From positions 4,402,001 through 4,466,000 of the forward strand of contig NZ_CP121261.1 of assembly GCF_029637605.1 (NCBI RefSeq): DNA of 64,000 nt, in the 5' to 3' direction. Under the pieces are notes generated by a model, which saw nothing but the letters and a program-made list of their open reading frames with translations, was not told where the DNA came from and searched no databases. The position numbers and the translations under genes are program-made. Positions 39,069-50,878 of the stretch are shown here, piece after piece. This DNA is from Achromobacter spanius. GTDB lineage: Bacteria; Pseudomonadota; Gammaproteobacteria; Burkholderiales; Burkholderiaceae_B. How positions within the stretch are numbered: the first letter of the stretch is position 1; the number at the start of each line of letters is the position of its first letter.

Positions 39069-40268
39069 ATGAAAACCATTGCCGAAATCGAACGTGCGCA
39101 TCCAGAACTGACCGCCTTGCGCCGCGACATCCACGCGCACCCGGAACTTGCCTTCCAGGAAACGCGCACGTCCAATCTGGTGGCGCAACGCTTGCGCGAA
39201 TGGGGCCTGGAAGTGCATACGGGGCTGGGGAAAACCGGCGTGGTGGGCGTGCTGCGCGCAGGCAGCGGCAAGAAGATGATCGGCTTGCGCGCCGACATGG
39301 ATGCGCTGCCCATGCCCGAGCACAACCGCTTTGCGCACAAGTCCACCATCAGCGGCCGCATGCACGGCTGTGGCCATGACGGCCATACCGCCATGCTGCT
39401 GGGCGCGGCGCAGTACTTGTCCACGCATCGCAACTTTGATGGCACGGTGGTGTTCATCTTCCAGCCGGCCGAAGAAGGCGGCAACGCCGGCGCGCGCGCC
39501 ATGATGCAGGACGGCCTGTTCGACAAATTCCCCTGCGATGCGGTGTTCGGCATCCACAACATGCCTGGCATGCCGGTCAACCAGTTCGGCTTTCGTGCCG
39601 GCCCGACGATGGCATCCAGCAACCGCTGGGACATCGTCATCAAGGGCGTGGGCGGCCACGCGGCGCAGCCTCATGCCTCGGTCGACCCCATCATCGTGGC
39701 CGCCGACATGGTGCACGCCTTGCAGACCGTGATTTCGCGCAGCAAGAATCCGCTGGACCAGGCGGTGCTGTCGATCACGCAGATCCATGCGGGCGATGCC
39801 TACAACGTGATTCCCGGCGAGGCCGTGCTCCGTGGCACGGTACGCACGTATTCGGTGGAAACGCTGGACAAGATCGAAGCCGACATGCGCCGTATCGCCA
39901 CCACCTTGCCGCAGGTATATGGCGGCACGGGCGAACTCGATTTTGTGCGTGCCTATCCGCCGCTGGTGAATTGGGAAAAGGAAACGGCCTTCGCGGCGAA
40001 GGTGGCCGAAGAGGCCTTCGGCGCTGAAAACGTGCTGCGCGATATGCCGCCCTTCATGGGCGCCGAAGATTTTTCCTTCTTCCTGGAAGCCATCCCGGGC
40101 GCGTATCTGTTCCTGGGCAATGGTGACGGCGATCACCGCATGGAAAGCTATCACGGCATGGGTCCGTGCCAGTTGCATAACCCGAACTACGATTTCAACG
40201 ATGCGCTGTTGCCGGTGGGCGCCACATATTGGGTGAAGCTTGCCGAGGCCTTCTTGCCGGCCGCCTGA
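39069..40268 (+). CDS. M20D-family amidohydrolase (hippurate/N-acyl amino acid hydrolase type)
   Basis: A 399-residue cytoplasmic metallohydrolase. Family marks are LRRDIHAHPELAFQETRT, GLRADMDALPMPE, the metal ligands in MHGCGHDGHTAM (Cys and His) and FQPAEEGGNAGARAM (Glu-Glu), the dimerisation segment GVGGHAAQPH, and the last His in HNPNYDFND. Such enzymes remove acyl groups from amino acids or cleave short peptide conjugates. It follows a peptide-type ABC operon after 341 bp of repeats, a pairing seen often, so an imported conjugate is a plausible substrate (inference). Terminator follows. Confidence 0.92.
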   Translation: MKTIAEIERAHPELTALRRDIHAHPELAFQETRTSNLVAQRLREWGLEVHTGLGKTGVVGVLRAGSGKKMIGLRADMDALPMPEHNRFAHKSTISGRMHGCGHDGHTAMLLGAAQYLSTHRNFDGTVVFIFQPAEEGGNAGARAMMQDGLFDKFPCDAVFGIHNMPGMPVNQFGFRAGPTMASSNRWDIVIKGVGGHAAQPHASVDPIIVAADMVHALQTVISRSKNPLDQAVLSITQIHAGDAYNVIPGEAVLRGTVRTYSVETLDKIEADMRRIATTLPQVYGGTGELDFVRAYPPLVNWEKETAFAAKVAEEAFGAENVLRDMPPFMGAEDFSFFLEAIPGAYLFLGNGDGDHRMESYHGMGPCQLHNPNYDFNDALLPVGATYWVKLAEAFLPAA

Positions 40269-40317
40269 TTGCCCGGCAACTACCGATAGGCTATATGCTT
40301 ATTGGCGTTGTGGATGA

Positions 40318-40346
40318 AGCCGCGGGGGGTACTCCCGCGGCTTTTT
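40318..40346 (+). terminator. Rho-independent terminator of the M20 hydrolase
   Basis: AGCCGCGGG and CCCGCGGCT pair perfectly around GGGTACT and are followed by TTTT, 50 bp after the hydrolase stop codon. Confidence 0.9.
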
Positions 40347-40455
40347 CTATATGACGTACAGCTTTGATCAAACGCCGATAACTTCGTTTGAGATACCGGG
40401 CGTGGTTCCCATAATGGGTTGCTCCACAGCAAGCGGACACCCCAAGGATAAGGAC

Positions 40456-40730
40456 TTATCCACAAGGAACACCATGCGCATGTCATCCGAACTCCAGGAC
40501 CGGCTGGTCCAAACCGCTACCGCCACCGGCTTGGCGCTGGTGCTGGCCCTGTTGGCGCTGGCCTCGCCCACCCCCGCTTCGGCCGAAGCTGTGGATACCT
40601 TGTCTGCGTGCGTCGCCGCGTCGGCGAACTTGCCTTAAGCGTTGTTCGCGGCGCTGGCCAAACTGCTGCATTACATGACCAGCCCTGTGGATAACGTTGA
40701 AAACAGGCCACTTCCACGAGCTGTGGATAA
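40456..40730. other. Cluster of three exact DnaA boxes
   Basis: TTATCCACA lies at 40456-40464 (+), and its complement at 40686-40694 and 40722-40730 (-). They are in the 631 bp between the hydrolase and the catalase, a region with no established gene. A cluster this dense outside oriC resembles DnaA-titration or reactivation loci in arrangement only; function is not shown. Confidence 0.55.
40474..40638 (+). CDS. Possible small membrane/secreted peptide, or 5' part of a broken gene
   Basis: A 54-codon frame with AAGGAA ten bases before its ATG, a polar start, a strongly hydrophobic stretch (GLALVLALLALASPTPASAE) that looks like a signal peptide with an ASA cleavage site, and a short tail ending ANLP. 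After the TAA stop the same frame stays open to 40830, reading ALFAALAKLLHYMTSPVDNV and so on; a single T-to-C change of the stop would join both into about 118 residues. No family recognised. It may equally be chance. Confidence 0.35.
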   Translation: MRMSSELQDRLVQTATATGLALVLALLALASPTPASAEAVDTLSACVAASANLP

Positions 40731-40751
40731 GGTGAAGTACGAGGCTGACGG

Positions 40752-40785
40752 ACGAAATCACCCACGAAATCACCCACGAAAGCAC
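40752..40785. repeat. 12-bp tandem repeat ACGAAATCACCC
   Basis: Two perfect copies (40752-40763, 40764-40775) and a 10-base near copy ACGAAAGCAC (40776-40785), in the gene-free stretch before the catalase terminator. In the open frame from 40642 it would code Arg-Asn-His-Pro repeats. Confidence 0.6.
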
Positions 40786-40844
40786 GTACGGAACACGGCG
40801 GATCCCGTACAAAAATACCGTTTCGCCTAGCGCGCAACCATGAA

Positions 40845-40877
40845 AAAAGGGCGGTTCCTGTTCGGAACCGCCCTTTT
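40845..40877. terminator. Catalase terminator, A/T-flanked on both sides
   Basis: AAAAGGGCGGTTCC and GGAACCGCCCTTTT form a 14-bp stem with a five-base loop. A runs on one side and T runs on the other allow termination in both directions; for the minus strand it follows the catalase stop by 23 bp. Confidence 0.88.
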
Positions 40878-40899
40878 GCTATTCAGACTACGGGCATCC

Positions 40900-42345
40900 T
40901 CAGAGCTTCAGCCCCAGCGCCTTGGCCACGCCGGCCGCATAGGCCGGATCAGCCTTTCTGAAGTGTTCCAACTGACGGCGCTGGATCTCTTCCGGCACGC
41001 CCGCCATATGGCGGCCGATATTGCCGAACAGCAGTTCCTGTTTTTCCGGCGTCATCAAGCGGAACAAGTTGCCGGGCTGTGAATAATAGTCATCGTCCAC
41101 GCGATGGTTCCAGCGCGCGGCGGCCTGGCCGTCCAGCGCCAGCGGCGGTTCGCCGGCGGACGGGGTTTCCTTCCACTCACCCGCGCTATTGGGCTCGTAG
41201 TTCAACGTGCCGCCCACATTGCCATCGACACGGCTTGCGCCGTCGCGGTGATAGCTGTGAAACGGGCAGCGCGGCGCGTTCACGGGGATCTGGTGATGAT
41301 TGATTCCCAAGCGATACCGGTGTGTGTCGCCGTACGAGAACAAGCGCCCTTGCAGCATCTTGTCCGGCGAAAAATCGATGCCGGGCACCACGTTTGCCGG
41401 GGTGAAGGCGGCTTGCTCGACTTCGGCAAAGTAATTTTCGGGGTTCTTGTTCAGCTCCAGCACGCCCACTTCAATCAGCGGGTAGTCGCCATGGGGCCAG
41501 ACCTTGGTCAGGTCGAACGGGTTGATGTGATAGGTCTCGGCTTCGGCCTCGGGCATGATCTGCACCTTCAGCGTCCACTTCGGGAAGTTCTTCTGTTCGA
41601 TGTTCTCGAACAGGTCACGCTGCGAGCTCTCGCGGTCGTGCGCAACCACCTGGGCGGCTTCCTCGTCGCTCATACAGGCGACGCCCTGCTGCGACTTGAA
41701 GTGGAACTTCACGTAGAAACGTTCGCCGTCCTTGTTGACGAAGCTGAACGTGTGCGAGCCAAAACCGTGTTGCTGGCGCAGGTTCGCGGGAATGCCGCGG
41801 TCGCTCATCAAGATGGTGACCTGATGCAGCGATTCGGGGCTGAGTGACCAGAAGTCCCAGGCGGCGGTGGCGCTACGCAGGTTGGTCTTGGGGTCGCGCT
41901 TTTGCGTGTGGATGAAGTCGGGGAATTTCAGCGGGTCGCGAATGAAGAACACCGGGGTGTTGTTGCCGACCAGGTCCCAGTTGCCTTCATCGGTGTAGAA
42001 CTTGATGGCGAAGCCGCGCACGTCACGTTCGGCATCCGCGGCGCCGCGTTCGCCGGCGACGGTGGAAAAGCGCAGAAACAGCGGGGTTTGCTTGCCAACC
42101 TGCGAAAAGATGCTGGCGCGGGTGTAGCGCGAGATGTCGTGAGTAACGGTGAAGGTGCCGTAGGCGCCGGACCCCTTGGCGTGGACGACCCGTTCCGGAA
42201 TGCGTTCGCGGTCGAAGTGGGCCAGCTTTTCAATCAGCCAAAAATCTTGCAGCAGCGCCGGGCCGCGGGGGCCGGCGGTCAACGTGTTGTTGTTGTCCGG
42301 CACCGGCGCGCCCGAGGCGGTGGTCAAAGGCTTTTTGTCGGTCAT
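40900..42345 (-). CDS. katA: Monofunctional heme catalase (small-subunit, clade 3 type)
   Basis: A 481-residue catalase that converts hydrogen peroxide to water and oxygen. The active-site His segment [20 protein letters not shown] (20 residues), the Asn of [12 protein letters not shown] and the heme-ligand Tyr in [14 protein letters not shown] are present. Length fits small-subunit catalases. The start [15 protein letters not shown] (42345) matches family N-termini, although an upstream frame extends 33 codons. No signal peptide. A candidate promoter is at 42445-42473. The katA symbol is the general family name; paralogue naming may differ. Confidence 0.95.
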   Translation of the reverse strand: MTDKKPLTTASGAPVPDNNNTLTAGPRGPALLQDFWLIEKLAHFDRERIPERVVHAKGSGAYGTFTVTHDISRYTRASIFSQVGKQTPLFLRFSTVAGERGAADAERDVRGFAIKFYTDEGNWDLVGNNTPVFFIRDPLKFPDFIHTQKRDPKTNLRSATAAWDFWSLSPESLHQVTILMSDRGIPANLRQQHGFGSHTFSFVNKDGERFYVKFHFKSQQGVACMSDEEAAQVVAHDRESSQRDLFENIEQKNFPKWTLKVQIMPEAEAETYHINPFDLTKVWPHGDYPLIEVGVLELNKNPENYFAEVEQAAFTPANVVPGIDFSPDKMLQGRLFSYGDTHRYRLGINHHQIPVNAPRCPFHSYHRDGASRVDGNVGGTLNYEPNSAGEWKETPSAGEPPLALDGQAAARWNHRVDDDYYSQPGNLFRLMTPEKQELLFGNIGRHMAGVPEEIQRRQLEHFRKADPAYAAGVAKALGLKL

Positions 42346-42444
42346 AGCACACTCCGTACGTAATTCTGGAAGACGCGTGGCCGCTTGGGCCCCGCGCGGT
42401 GTTGTGAATATTCCCCGTGCGGTACCAGGGAATATGTCCGACAC

Positions 42445-42473
42445 ATCATAGGGGTCAAGGTTGCGTTTGTGAA
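42445..42473 (-). promoter_or_regulatory. Candidate catalase promoter
   Basis: On the minus strand TTCACA (42473-42468), 17 bases, then TATGAT (42450-42445), about 100 bp before the catalase ATG. The upstream stretch 42480-42515 is AT-rich and loosely palindromic, as OxyR-type sites are, but too divergent to call. Confidence 0.5.
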
Positions 42474-42564
42474 GTTGATTGATATTTGTAAATCGATTGT
42501 CAAAAACTATCGAACGTTTTCCCGTTCAGGATGGAGGATCTGGATGGCGTGAACCTCGCACGCA

Positions 42565-42591
42565 TAAAAAAACCGGCCGCTAGGGCCGGTT
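42565..42591 (-). terminator. Terminator of yidC
   Basis: On the minus strand AACCGGCC and GGCCGGTT pair around five bases and are followed by six T residues (42570-42565), 36 bp after the yidC stop. Confidence 0.88.
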
Positions 42592-42627
42592 CTTGGAGGC
42601 TTGCAAGCGCAAGGCTTGACGATTGCC

Positions 42628-44307
42628 TTAACGGTTTGCCGCAGCTTCCGCCTTGCGCTGCATGGAGCGCGTAATGGACCACTGCTGGGCGATGGACAGG
42701 GTGTTGTTCACGCACCAGTACAGCACCAGGCCGGCCGGGAAGAAGAACATCATCCCGCCGAACACCAGCGGCATGATCATCATGACCTTGGCCTGGATGG
42801 GATCCGGAGGCGTCGGGTTCAGTTTGATCTGCAGGAACATGGTGGCCATCATGATGGCGGGCAAAATGAAGTACGGGTCGCGGATCGACAGGTCATGGAC
42901 CCACAGAATCCAAGGCGCGCCGCGCATTTCCACGCTGGCCAGCAGTACCCAGTACAGCGAGATGAACACCGGAATCTGCACCACCATCGGCAAGCAGCCG
43001 CCCAGCGGGTTGATCTTCTCGGTGCGGTACATCTCCATCATGGCGGCGTTGAGCTTTTGCTTGTCGTCGCCGTATTTTTCCTTCAAGGCCTGCAGACGCG
43101 GGGCCACTTGCTTCATGCGGGCCATCGAGCGGTAGCTCGCGGCGGCCAGCGGGAAGAAGATGGCCTTGATCAGCACGGTCAGCGCAACAATGGTCCAGCC
43201 CCAGTTGCCCAGCAACGAGTGCAGCCAGGTCATCAGCGTGAACAGGGGCTTGGCGATGATGGTCAGCCAGCCGTAGTCCACCACCAGTTCCAGGCCGGGG
43301 GCGAGCGCCGCCATGGCCTTTTGATCTTGCGGACCCACCCACAGGTGCGAGTCGACACGCGACGCGGAGCCCGGGGCGATTTCACCCACGGCTTCGATGC
43401 TGCGGGCGGCGTACAGGTTCTTCTGCACTTCCAGCAGTTCGTTCGTGCGCGGCTTGCCTTGCGGCGGCACCCAGGCGGTGGCGAAGTAATGCTGCACCAC
43501 GGCGATCCAGCCGTTGTCCGCCTGTTTGATGTAGTTGGCCTTCTTCTTCTCGATGTCGCTGAACGTGCTCTTCTGGAACTTGTCCTGCTCGGAGTAGACG
43601 GCGAAACCGGTGAACGTGTGATAGAAGCTGGACGTGTCGGCGGGGTCGTTGCCGTCGCGTTCCAGCTGCAGGTACAGCGCGGGCGTGACGGGGGCGGAAC
43701 CGACGTTGGCCAGGTCGTGGCGCACGTCGATGTCGTAGCGACCCTTGTGCAGGGTGAACGTCTTGGTGACCTTCACGCCGCCCGACTCACCTTCGAAGGA
43801 CACGACCAGGTTGTCGCCGGTCATCTGGCGTTCGGTGGACGTGACGCGGAAAGGCGTCTGGTGCGTGGGAAAGCTCTGGCCGTTGGGCGCGCCAACCACG
43901 CCGGACTGCACGACGTAGTTCAAACCAGCCGAACGGTCCAGCAGCACCGTGGGCTTGTCAGCCTGGCCGGTTGCCGGGTACTTCAACAGTTCGGCGCGCA
44001 CCAGTTGGGCGCCCATCGTGTCGAAGGTCAGGCGCAGCACGTCGGTGGTGACAACGACTTCTTCCGAGCGGGCGGTAGCGGGCGCGGCGGCGCCAGGAAC
44101 CGCCGACGGCGCGGTAGCCGTGGTGGTGGGCGCGCTGGGCACCGAAGGCGTGGCGTTATTGGCGCCGGCCTGCGGTTCAGCCGTGCTGGCCGCGGGCGTC
44201 GGGCCCCCGAACAGCGACGGCTTGCCGTTATGGATTTGCCAGTTGTTCCATAGGAGCAACAGCGAAAAGGAAAAAATCATCCAGAGGACGGTTCGTCGGA
44301 TATCCAT
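42628..44307 (-). CDS. yidC: Membrane protein insertase YidC
   Basis: A 559-residue insertase/foldase that inserts and folds inner-membrane proteins alone or with SecYEG. N-terminal helix TVLWMIFSFSLLLLWNNW, an Ala/Pro/Thr-rich linker (about residues 35-75), a large periplasmic domain, and the conserved core from NWGWTIVALTVLIKAIFFPL to QQWSITRSM with five membrane segments (including GGCLPMVVQIPVFISLYWVL, 20 residues). Gram-negative-type length. It is the last gene of rpmH-rnpA-yidD-yidC. Confidence 0.97.
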   Translation of the reverse strand: MDIRRTVLWMIFSFSLLLLWNNWQIHNGKPSLFGGPTPAASTAEPQAGANNATPSVPSAPTTTATAPSAVPGAAAPATARSEEVVVTTDVLRLTFDTMGAQLVRAELLKYPATGQADKPTVLLDRSAGLNYVVQSGVVGAPNGQSFPTHQTPFRVTSTERQMTGDNLVVSFEGESGGVKVTKTFTLHKGRYDIDVRHDLANVGSAPVTPALYLQLERDGNDPADTSSFYHTFTGFAVYSEQDKFQKSTFSDIEKKKANYIKQADNGWIAVVQHYFATAWVPPQGKPRTNELLEVQKNLYAARSIEAVGEIAPGSASRVDSHLWVGPQDQKAMAALAPGLELVVDYGWLTIIAKPLFTLMTWLHSLLGNWGWTIVALTVLIKAIFFPLAAASYRSMARMKQVAPRLQALKEKYGDDKQKLNAAMMEMYRTEKINPLGGCLPMVVQIPVFISLYWVLLASVEMRGAPWILWVHDLSIRDPYFILPAIMMATMFLQIKLNPTPPDPIQAKVMMIMPLVFGGMMFFFPAGLVLYWCVNNTLSIAQQWSITRSMQRKAEAAANR

Positions 44308-44355
44308 GGTGCCTACTGAAGTGAATACGGGCCAGCAAAGCCCGCCAGTTTAGCG

Positions 44356-44631
44356 TCAATCGTGCTCGGTGCGGTGGCTGTGGGAGCAGCACGGGGGGCC
44401 ATTGGTTCCCTTGGACGGCGGAACCGGATCCCAGCCGCCCGGCGACCACGGGTGACAACGGCCAATACGCCGGACCGCCAACCAGAAGCCACGCCAGGCG
44501 CCGTGGCGTTCGATTGCTTCAATCGCGTACGCCGAGCATGTGGGGGTAAAGCGGCACTGCCTGCCGATCCAGGGACTCAGGAAGAACCTGTAGAAGCGGA
44601 TCGGAAGAATAAGCAGTGCTTTGAAAATCAT
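44356..44631 (-). CDS. yidD: Membrane protein insertion efficiency factor YidD
   Basis: A 91-residue member of the YidD family (PF01809). It shows the full signature [20 protein letters not shown] (20 residues) followed by [15 protein letters not shown] and [14 protein letters not shown]. It assists YidC-dependent insertion and sits at the inner membrane face through an N-terminal amphipathic helix. It overlaps rnpA by four bases (ATGA) and lies 48 bp before yidC, the standard order. Confidence 0.95.
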   Translation of the reverse strand: MIFKALLILPIRFYRFFLSPWIGRQCRFTPTCSAYAIEAIERHGAWRGFWLAVRRIGRCHPWSPGGWDPVPPSKGTNGPPCCSHSHRTEHD

Positions 44632-44999
44632 CGCGCAATCCGATCAAAGTGAGCGTCCACTTCGGCTCTGACCAAGCGTTTAAGCGAGGTGAGCGTGGCG
44701 GGAGCAACTTTGCTATGCAAGCGCACGACGTAATCCTTGGCCGGCAGCGCCAGACGCCGGTGGCGAAACGCTTCGCGGATGACCCGCTTGATGGCGTTGC
44801 GCGTACTGGCGTGGGCGGCGAACCGCTTGGCGATGATGAGCCCCAGACGGGCACAGGCATCCTGGCCGGGGGGCAGATCATTGGGAGCCGACGTCACAAT
44901 GAATAACGCCCCTCGAGCAAGACGCCGGCCTTTTAGGGCAGCGGCGAACTCGGAGGGGCGATGCAACCGCGCCTCCGGGGGAAGCGTGGAGCGCGGCAT
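44628..44999 (-). CDS. rnpA: Ribonuclease P protein component RnpA
   Basis: A 123-residue basic protein, the RNase P cofactor that helps the RNA subunit mature tRNA 5' ends. The signature [16 protein letters not shown] is near residue 70, preceded by [19 protein letters not shown]. The start [20 protein letters not shown] (44999) gives normal length; the longer open frame upstream runs through rpmH and is not coding. Gene order rpmH-rnpA-yidD-yidC is canonical. Confidence 0.95.
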   Translation of the reverse strand: MPRSTLPPEARLHRPSEFAAALKGRRLARGALFIVTSAPNDLPPGQDACARLGLIIAKRFAAHASTRNAIKRVIREAFRHRRLALPAKDYVVRLHSKVAPATLTSLKRLVRAEVDAHFDRIAR

Positions 45000-45112
45000 G
45001 GACTGCGGGTCAGGCGTTTGCGCGGAACCAGAACGAGATTGCGAGAGGTCTTGCAATATGGCCGGTCCGTGCAAATAGTCACGGCTTTCCGGAAGAACCG
45101 GAAAACCAGAAC

Positions 45113-45247
45113 TTAGACAGCCAGACGCTTGCGGCCCTTGGCGCGGCGGGCGTTCAGGATGGCGCGGCCAGCGCGGGTTTTCATGCGCACGCGAAAGCCA
45201 TGGGTGCGCTTGCGGCGGGTGACGGAAGGTTGGTAGGTACGTTTCAT
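45113..45247 (-). CDS. rpmH: 50S ribosomal protein L34
   Basis: A 44-residue ribosomal protein read on the minus strand: it begins [20 protein letters not shown] and ends [13 protein letters not shown], with stop TAA at 45113-45115. This is the near-invariant L34 sequence. It is the first gene of the rpmH-rnpA-yidD-yidC unit, divergent from dnaA. Confidence 0.98.
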   Translation of the reverse strand: MKRTYQPSVTRRKRTHGFRVRMKTRAGRAILNARRAKGRKRLAV

Positions 45248-45333
45248 GGACGATCCACAAAAAGAACAAAAGTCAGAAGGGACCTGCCCGGAGGGTTCCA
45301 GGACGCAAAATCAGAAGCGGGTATCTAGTGAGC

Positions 45334-45356
45334 TTTTTTGCAACAGGTGCAAAAAA
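45334..45356. promoter_or_regulatory. TTTTTTGCA inverted repeat in the rpmH-dnaA region
   Basis: TTTTTTGCA and TGCAAAAAA are perfect complements around ACAGG. Located 87 bp upstream of rpmH in the 405 bp divergent region between rpmH and dnaA. It could be an operator or promoter-flanking element; a terminator role is unlikely in this position. The rest of the region (45248-45652) holds promoter-like AT patches and one DnaA box. Confidence 0.45.
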
Positions 45357-45599
45357 CAACTTATAGACGGGGCTCTGGACAAGGGATTTCTCCCCAGGCG
45401 ACCTATTCAGCAAAGCTAAAAACCGGACAGTGCAGTAAGCGCCCAAACCTGTGAAAGGAGGGTACTTGCTACAACTCCGGCTAAGCTCTCTGTGAAACCT
45501 TCTGACAGACAGAATTCGGAAAAGCCCACCATTTCAGCAAGTTTTCCCTGTCTTGTCAAACAGTTAAGCCTGGGCAGTGTAGACGCTTATGTCCTGCCC

Positions 45600-45608
45600 T
45601 GTGGATAA
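45600..45608 (-). promoter_or_regulatory. DnaA box upstream of dnaA
   Basis: TGTGGATAA, the complement of TTATCCACA, lies 44 bp before the dnaA ATG. Placement in the dnaA leader fits the usual DnaA autoregulation. Confidence 0.7.
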
Positions 45609-45652
45609 CCCCAGCCCAGGCAAGGTAGAATCGAGGTTTGAATAAGAGCGAC

Positions 45653-47110
45653 ATGAAAGAATTCTGGCAGACCTGCGTCAGTCGTCTTGAGCAGGAACTC
45701 CCCCCCCAACAAATCAGCGCGTGGATACGACCGCTGGTCCCGCTTGCGTACGACGAAACGCAGGCGGTGCTGCGCGTTGCCGCGCCCAACCGCTTCAAGC
45801 TGGATTGGGTGCGCAAGAACTTTTCCCACCAGATCGAAGCGTTGGCCGCGGAGTGGTTCAAGCGACCGGTACAGGTCTTGTTCGAGTTGCCCTCGCATGG
45901 AGCCGCCCCGCGCATGCCGGTCGCGCCCGTGCGTGCGCCGCAGCCCGACCAATCGCACCTGTCCGCTGCACAACCCTCAGGCGGCGCGCCGCCCATGCAG
46001 GCCCCGGCTCCGGCCGCCCCACCCCAGCCCGCCACGACGGTTGCGGCGCAGGCGGTGAACGCGGATGCCGCCAACATCGTGTACGAGCGTTCGCGCCTGA
46101 ACACAGACCTTACCTTCGAGAATTTCGTGACGGGTAAGGCCAACCAGTTGGCGCGCGCCGCTGCGCTGCAGGTGGCCGAGAACCCTGGCACGTCCTACAA
46201 CCCGCTGTTCCTGTATGGCGGCGTGGGCCTGGGCAAGACCCACCTGATCCACGCCATCGGCAACGCCATGGTCGCGGCGGGCACGGGCGTGCGGGTGCGC
46301 TACGTGCATGCCGACCAATACGTGTCCGACGTGGTGAAGGCGTACCAGCGCAAGGCGTTCGATGACTTCAAGCGCTATTACCATTCGCTGGACTTGCTGC
46401 TGATCGATGACATCCAGTTCTTTTCGGGCAAGAACCGCACGCAGGAAGAATTCTTCTATGCGTTCGAAGCGATGGTGGCCCAGCGCAAGCAGATCATCAT
46501 CACCAGCGATACGTATCCGAAGGAACTGTCCGGCATCGACAGCCGCCTGATTTCGCGCTTTGACTCCGGCCTGACGGTGGCTATCGAGCCGCCGGAGCTG
46601 GAAATGCGCGTGGCGATTCTGCTGCGCAAGGCGGAATCCGAAGGCGTGCCCATGCCCGAGGAAGTGGCTTTCTTCATTGCCAAGCATCTGCGCAGCAACG
46701 TGCGCGAACTGGAAGGCGCGCTGCGCAAGGTTCTGGCTTACGCCCGCTTCCATGGTCGCGACGTGCTGACGGTGGATGTCTGCAAGGAAGCCCTGAAGGA
46801 CCTGCTGTCCGTGTCCAACGGGCAGATCACTGTGGAAAACATCCAGAAGACGGTGGCGGATTTCTACAAGATCAAGGTCGCGGACATGTACTCGAAACGC
46901 CGGCCCGCCAATATCGCCTTGCCGCGTCAGGTCGCGATGTACCTGGCTAAAGAGCTGACGCAGAAAAGCCTGCCGGAAATCGGTGATCTGTTCGGGGGGC
47001 GCGATCACACCACCGTACTGCATGCCGTACGCAAGATTTCCGACGCCCGCGCAAAACAAGCGGAGCTCAACCATACCCTGCACGTGTTGGAACAAACTCT
47101 AAAAGGATGA
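45653..47110 (+). CDS. dnaA: Chromosomal replication initiator protein DnaA
   Basis: A 485-residue AAA+ initiator that binds DnaA boxes and opens oriC. Domain I begins [20 protein letters not shown]; a Pro/Ala-rich domain II covers about residues 85-135; domain III has Walker A GGVGLGKT at 189-196 and Walker [11 protein letters not shown]; domain IV carries the signature [15 protein letters not shown]. The ATG at 45653 is chosen over an in-frame TTG at 45638 because it gives the Bordetella-type N-terminus. It starts the dnaA-dnaN-gyrB operon. Probable oriC is about 26 kb away near mnmG. Confidence 0.98.
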   Translation: MKEFWQTCVSRLEQELPPQQISAWIRPLVPLAYDETQAVLRVAAPNRFKLDWVRKNFSHQIEALAAEWFKRPVQVLFELPSHGAAPRMPVAPVRAPQPDQSHLSAAQPSGGAPPMQAPAPAAPPQPATTVAAQAVNADAANIVYERSRLNTDLTFENFVTGKANQLARAAALQVAENPGTSYNPLFLYGGVGLGKTHLIHAIGNAMVAAGTGVRVRYVHADQYVSDVVKAYQRKAFDDFKRYYHSLDLLLIDDIQFFSGKNRTQEEFFYAFEAMVAQRKQIIITSDTYPKELSGIDSRLISRFDSGLTVAIEPPELEMRVAILLRKAESEGVPMPEEVAFFIAKHLRSNVRELEGALRKVLAYARFHGRDVLTVDVCKEALKDLLSVSNGQITVENIQKTVADFYKIKVADMYSKRRPANIALPRQVAMYLAKELTQKSLPEIGDLFGGRDHTTVLHAVRKISDARAKQAELNHTLHVLEQTLKG

Positions 47111-47112
47111 AC

Positions 47113-48222
47113 ATGCAACTCGTACAAACCACACGCGATGCATTGCTGAAACCGCTGTCGACTGTGGCGGGCATCGTCGAAAGACGCCATACCCTGCCCA
47201 TTCTTGCGAACATCCTGATGCGCAAGGAAGGCAATAAGGTTGCCTTCATTGCGACTGACCTGGAAGTACAGATCACCACCCATGCCGATTTCGGCGTGGG
47301 CCAGGACAACGAGTCCACCACGGTTGCCGCGCGCAAGCTGCTCGACATCCTGAAAGCGCTGCCGGACACCGGCGACGTGCGCCTGGCCCTGGCCAGCAAC
47401 AAGCTGTCGGTGCAGTCGGCCAAGAGCCGCTTCGCGTTGCAGACGCTGGCCGCCAGCGAGTTCCCCACCGTGGCTCAGCCCGAGCAGTGGGACGTCTCGC
47501 TCACCATGCCGCAACGCACGCTGCGCCACCTGTTCAACATGGTGCACTTCGCCATGGCGCAACAAGATATCCGTTACTACCTGAACGGCATGCTGCTGGT
47601 GTTTGAACCGGGTCGTGTGCGCGCCGTCGCCACCGATGGTCACCGCCTGGCGCACTGCTCGACCGAAGCCGACGGCATCGCCGAGCGCCACGAAGTGATC
47701 GTGCCGCGCAAGACCGTGCTGGAAATGCAGCGCCTGCTGGAAGACTCCGACGAGGTGGTCTCCATTGATGTGGCGCCGGGCCAGATCCGTTTCCGCTTCG
47801 GCGATGTCGAACTGGTGTCCAAGCTGGTCGAAGGCAAGTTCCCCGATTTCACGCGTGTAATTCCCACGAACTACACGCGCCACTTCATGGTGGGCCGCGA
47901 AGCGCTTCAAGGCAGCTTGCAGCGCGCCGCCATTTTGACGACCGACAAGTTCAAGGGCGTGCGCCTGCAATTGGCGCAGAACCAGATGAAGATCTCGTCT
48001 TCCAACGCCGAGCAGGAAGAAGCGCAGGAAGAAATCGACATCGACTACGGCCATGAGGCCTTGGACGTGGGCTTTAACGTGGGCTATTTGCTTGATGTGC
48101 TGGCCAACGTGAAAGTCGACAGCATCCAGTGGTCGGTCATGCCCGATGCGAACGCATCGGCGCTCATCACCCTGCCCGAAGACGACCAGTTCAAATACGT
48201 CGTCATGCCCATGCGGATTTGA
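47113..48222 (+). CDS. dnaN: DNA polymerase III sliding clamp (beta subunit)
   Basis: A 369-residue clamp subunit; the dimeric ring tethers polymerase III to DNA. It reads MQLVQTTRDALLKPLSTVAG at the start, with RHTLPILANILMR and a C-terminal FKYVVMPMRI typical of beta clamps that bind clamp-interacting peptides. ATG 47113 is preferred because AAAAGGA lies six bases upstream; an ATG two codons earlier overlaps the dnaA stop. 101 bp precede gyrB. Confidence 0.97.
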   Translation: MQLVQTTRDALLKPLSTVAGIVERRHTLPILANILMRKEGNKVAFIATDLEVQITTHADFGVGQDNESTTVAARKLLDILKALPDTGDVRLALASNKLSVQSAKSRFALQTLAASEFPTVAQPEQWDVSLTMPQRTLRHLFNMVHFAMAQQDIRYYLNGMLLVFEPGRVRAVATDGHRLAHCSTEADGIAERHEVIVPRKTVLEMQRLLEDSDEVVSIDVAPGQIRFRFGDVELVSKLVEGKFPDFTRVIPTNYTRHFMVGREALQGSLQRAAILTTDKFKGVRLQLAQNQMKISSSNAEQEEAQEEIDIDYGHEALDVGFNVGYLLDVLANVKVDSIQWSVMPDANASALITLPEDDQFKYVVMPMRI

Positions 48223-48305
48223 TCCGCGTCCCACTCCTTTGTGGGTTTGTGCCGCTTGCGGGCCTGATGGCTCGCGGGCGGTCCGGCCGCCAGGCCGTTC
48301 TTTAA

Positions 48306-50771
<2,466 letters not shown>

Positions 50772-50792
50772 GCATTTTCCCCGCATGACCCG

Positions 50793-50826
50793 GGCCAGCC
50801 TGAAAGGGCTGGCCTTTGTTTTTTCT
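50793..50826 (+). terminator. Rho-independent terminator of gyrB
   Basis: GGCCAGCC and GGCTGGCC pair around TGAAAG and are followed by TTTGTTTTTT, 22 bp after the gyrB stop. Confidence 0.93.
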
Positions 50827-50878
50827 GACTGGTCGCACGCTGATCGTGCGGTGGCTGGCGTGCTTCAAGGATGCAGTG

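Noticed and set aside
42480..42520. OxyR binding site upstream of the catalase
   Set aside because: There is a loose ATAG/CTAT-like pattern but too few matches to the four-element OxyR motif to claim it.
44999..45269. N-terminal extension of RnpA to 45269
   Set aside because: The extended frame crosses rpmH in another frame and lacks homology; the family start is at 44999.
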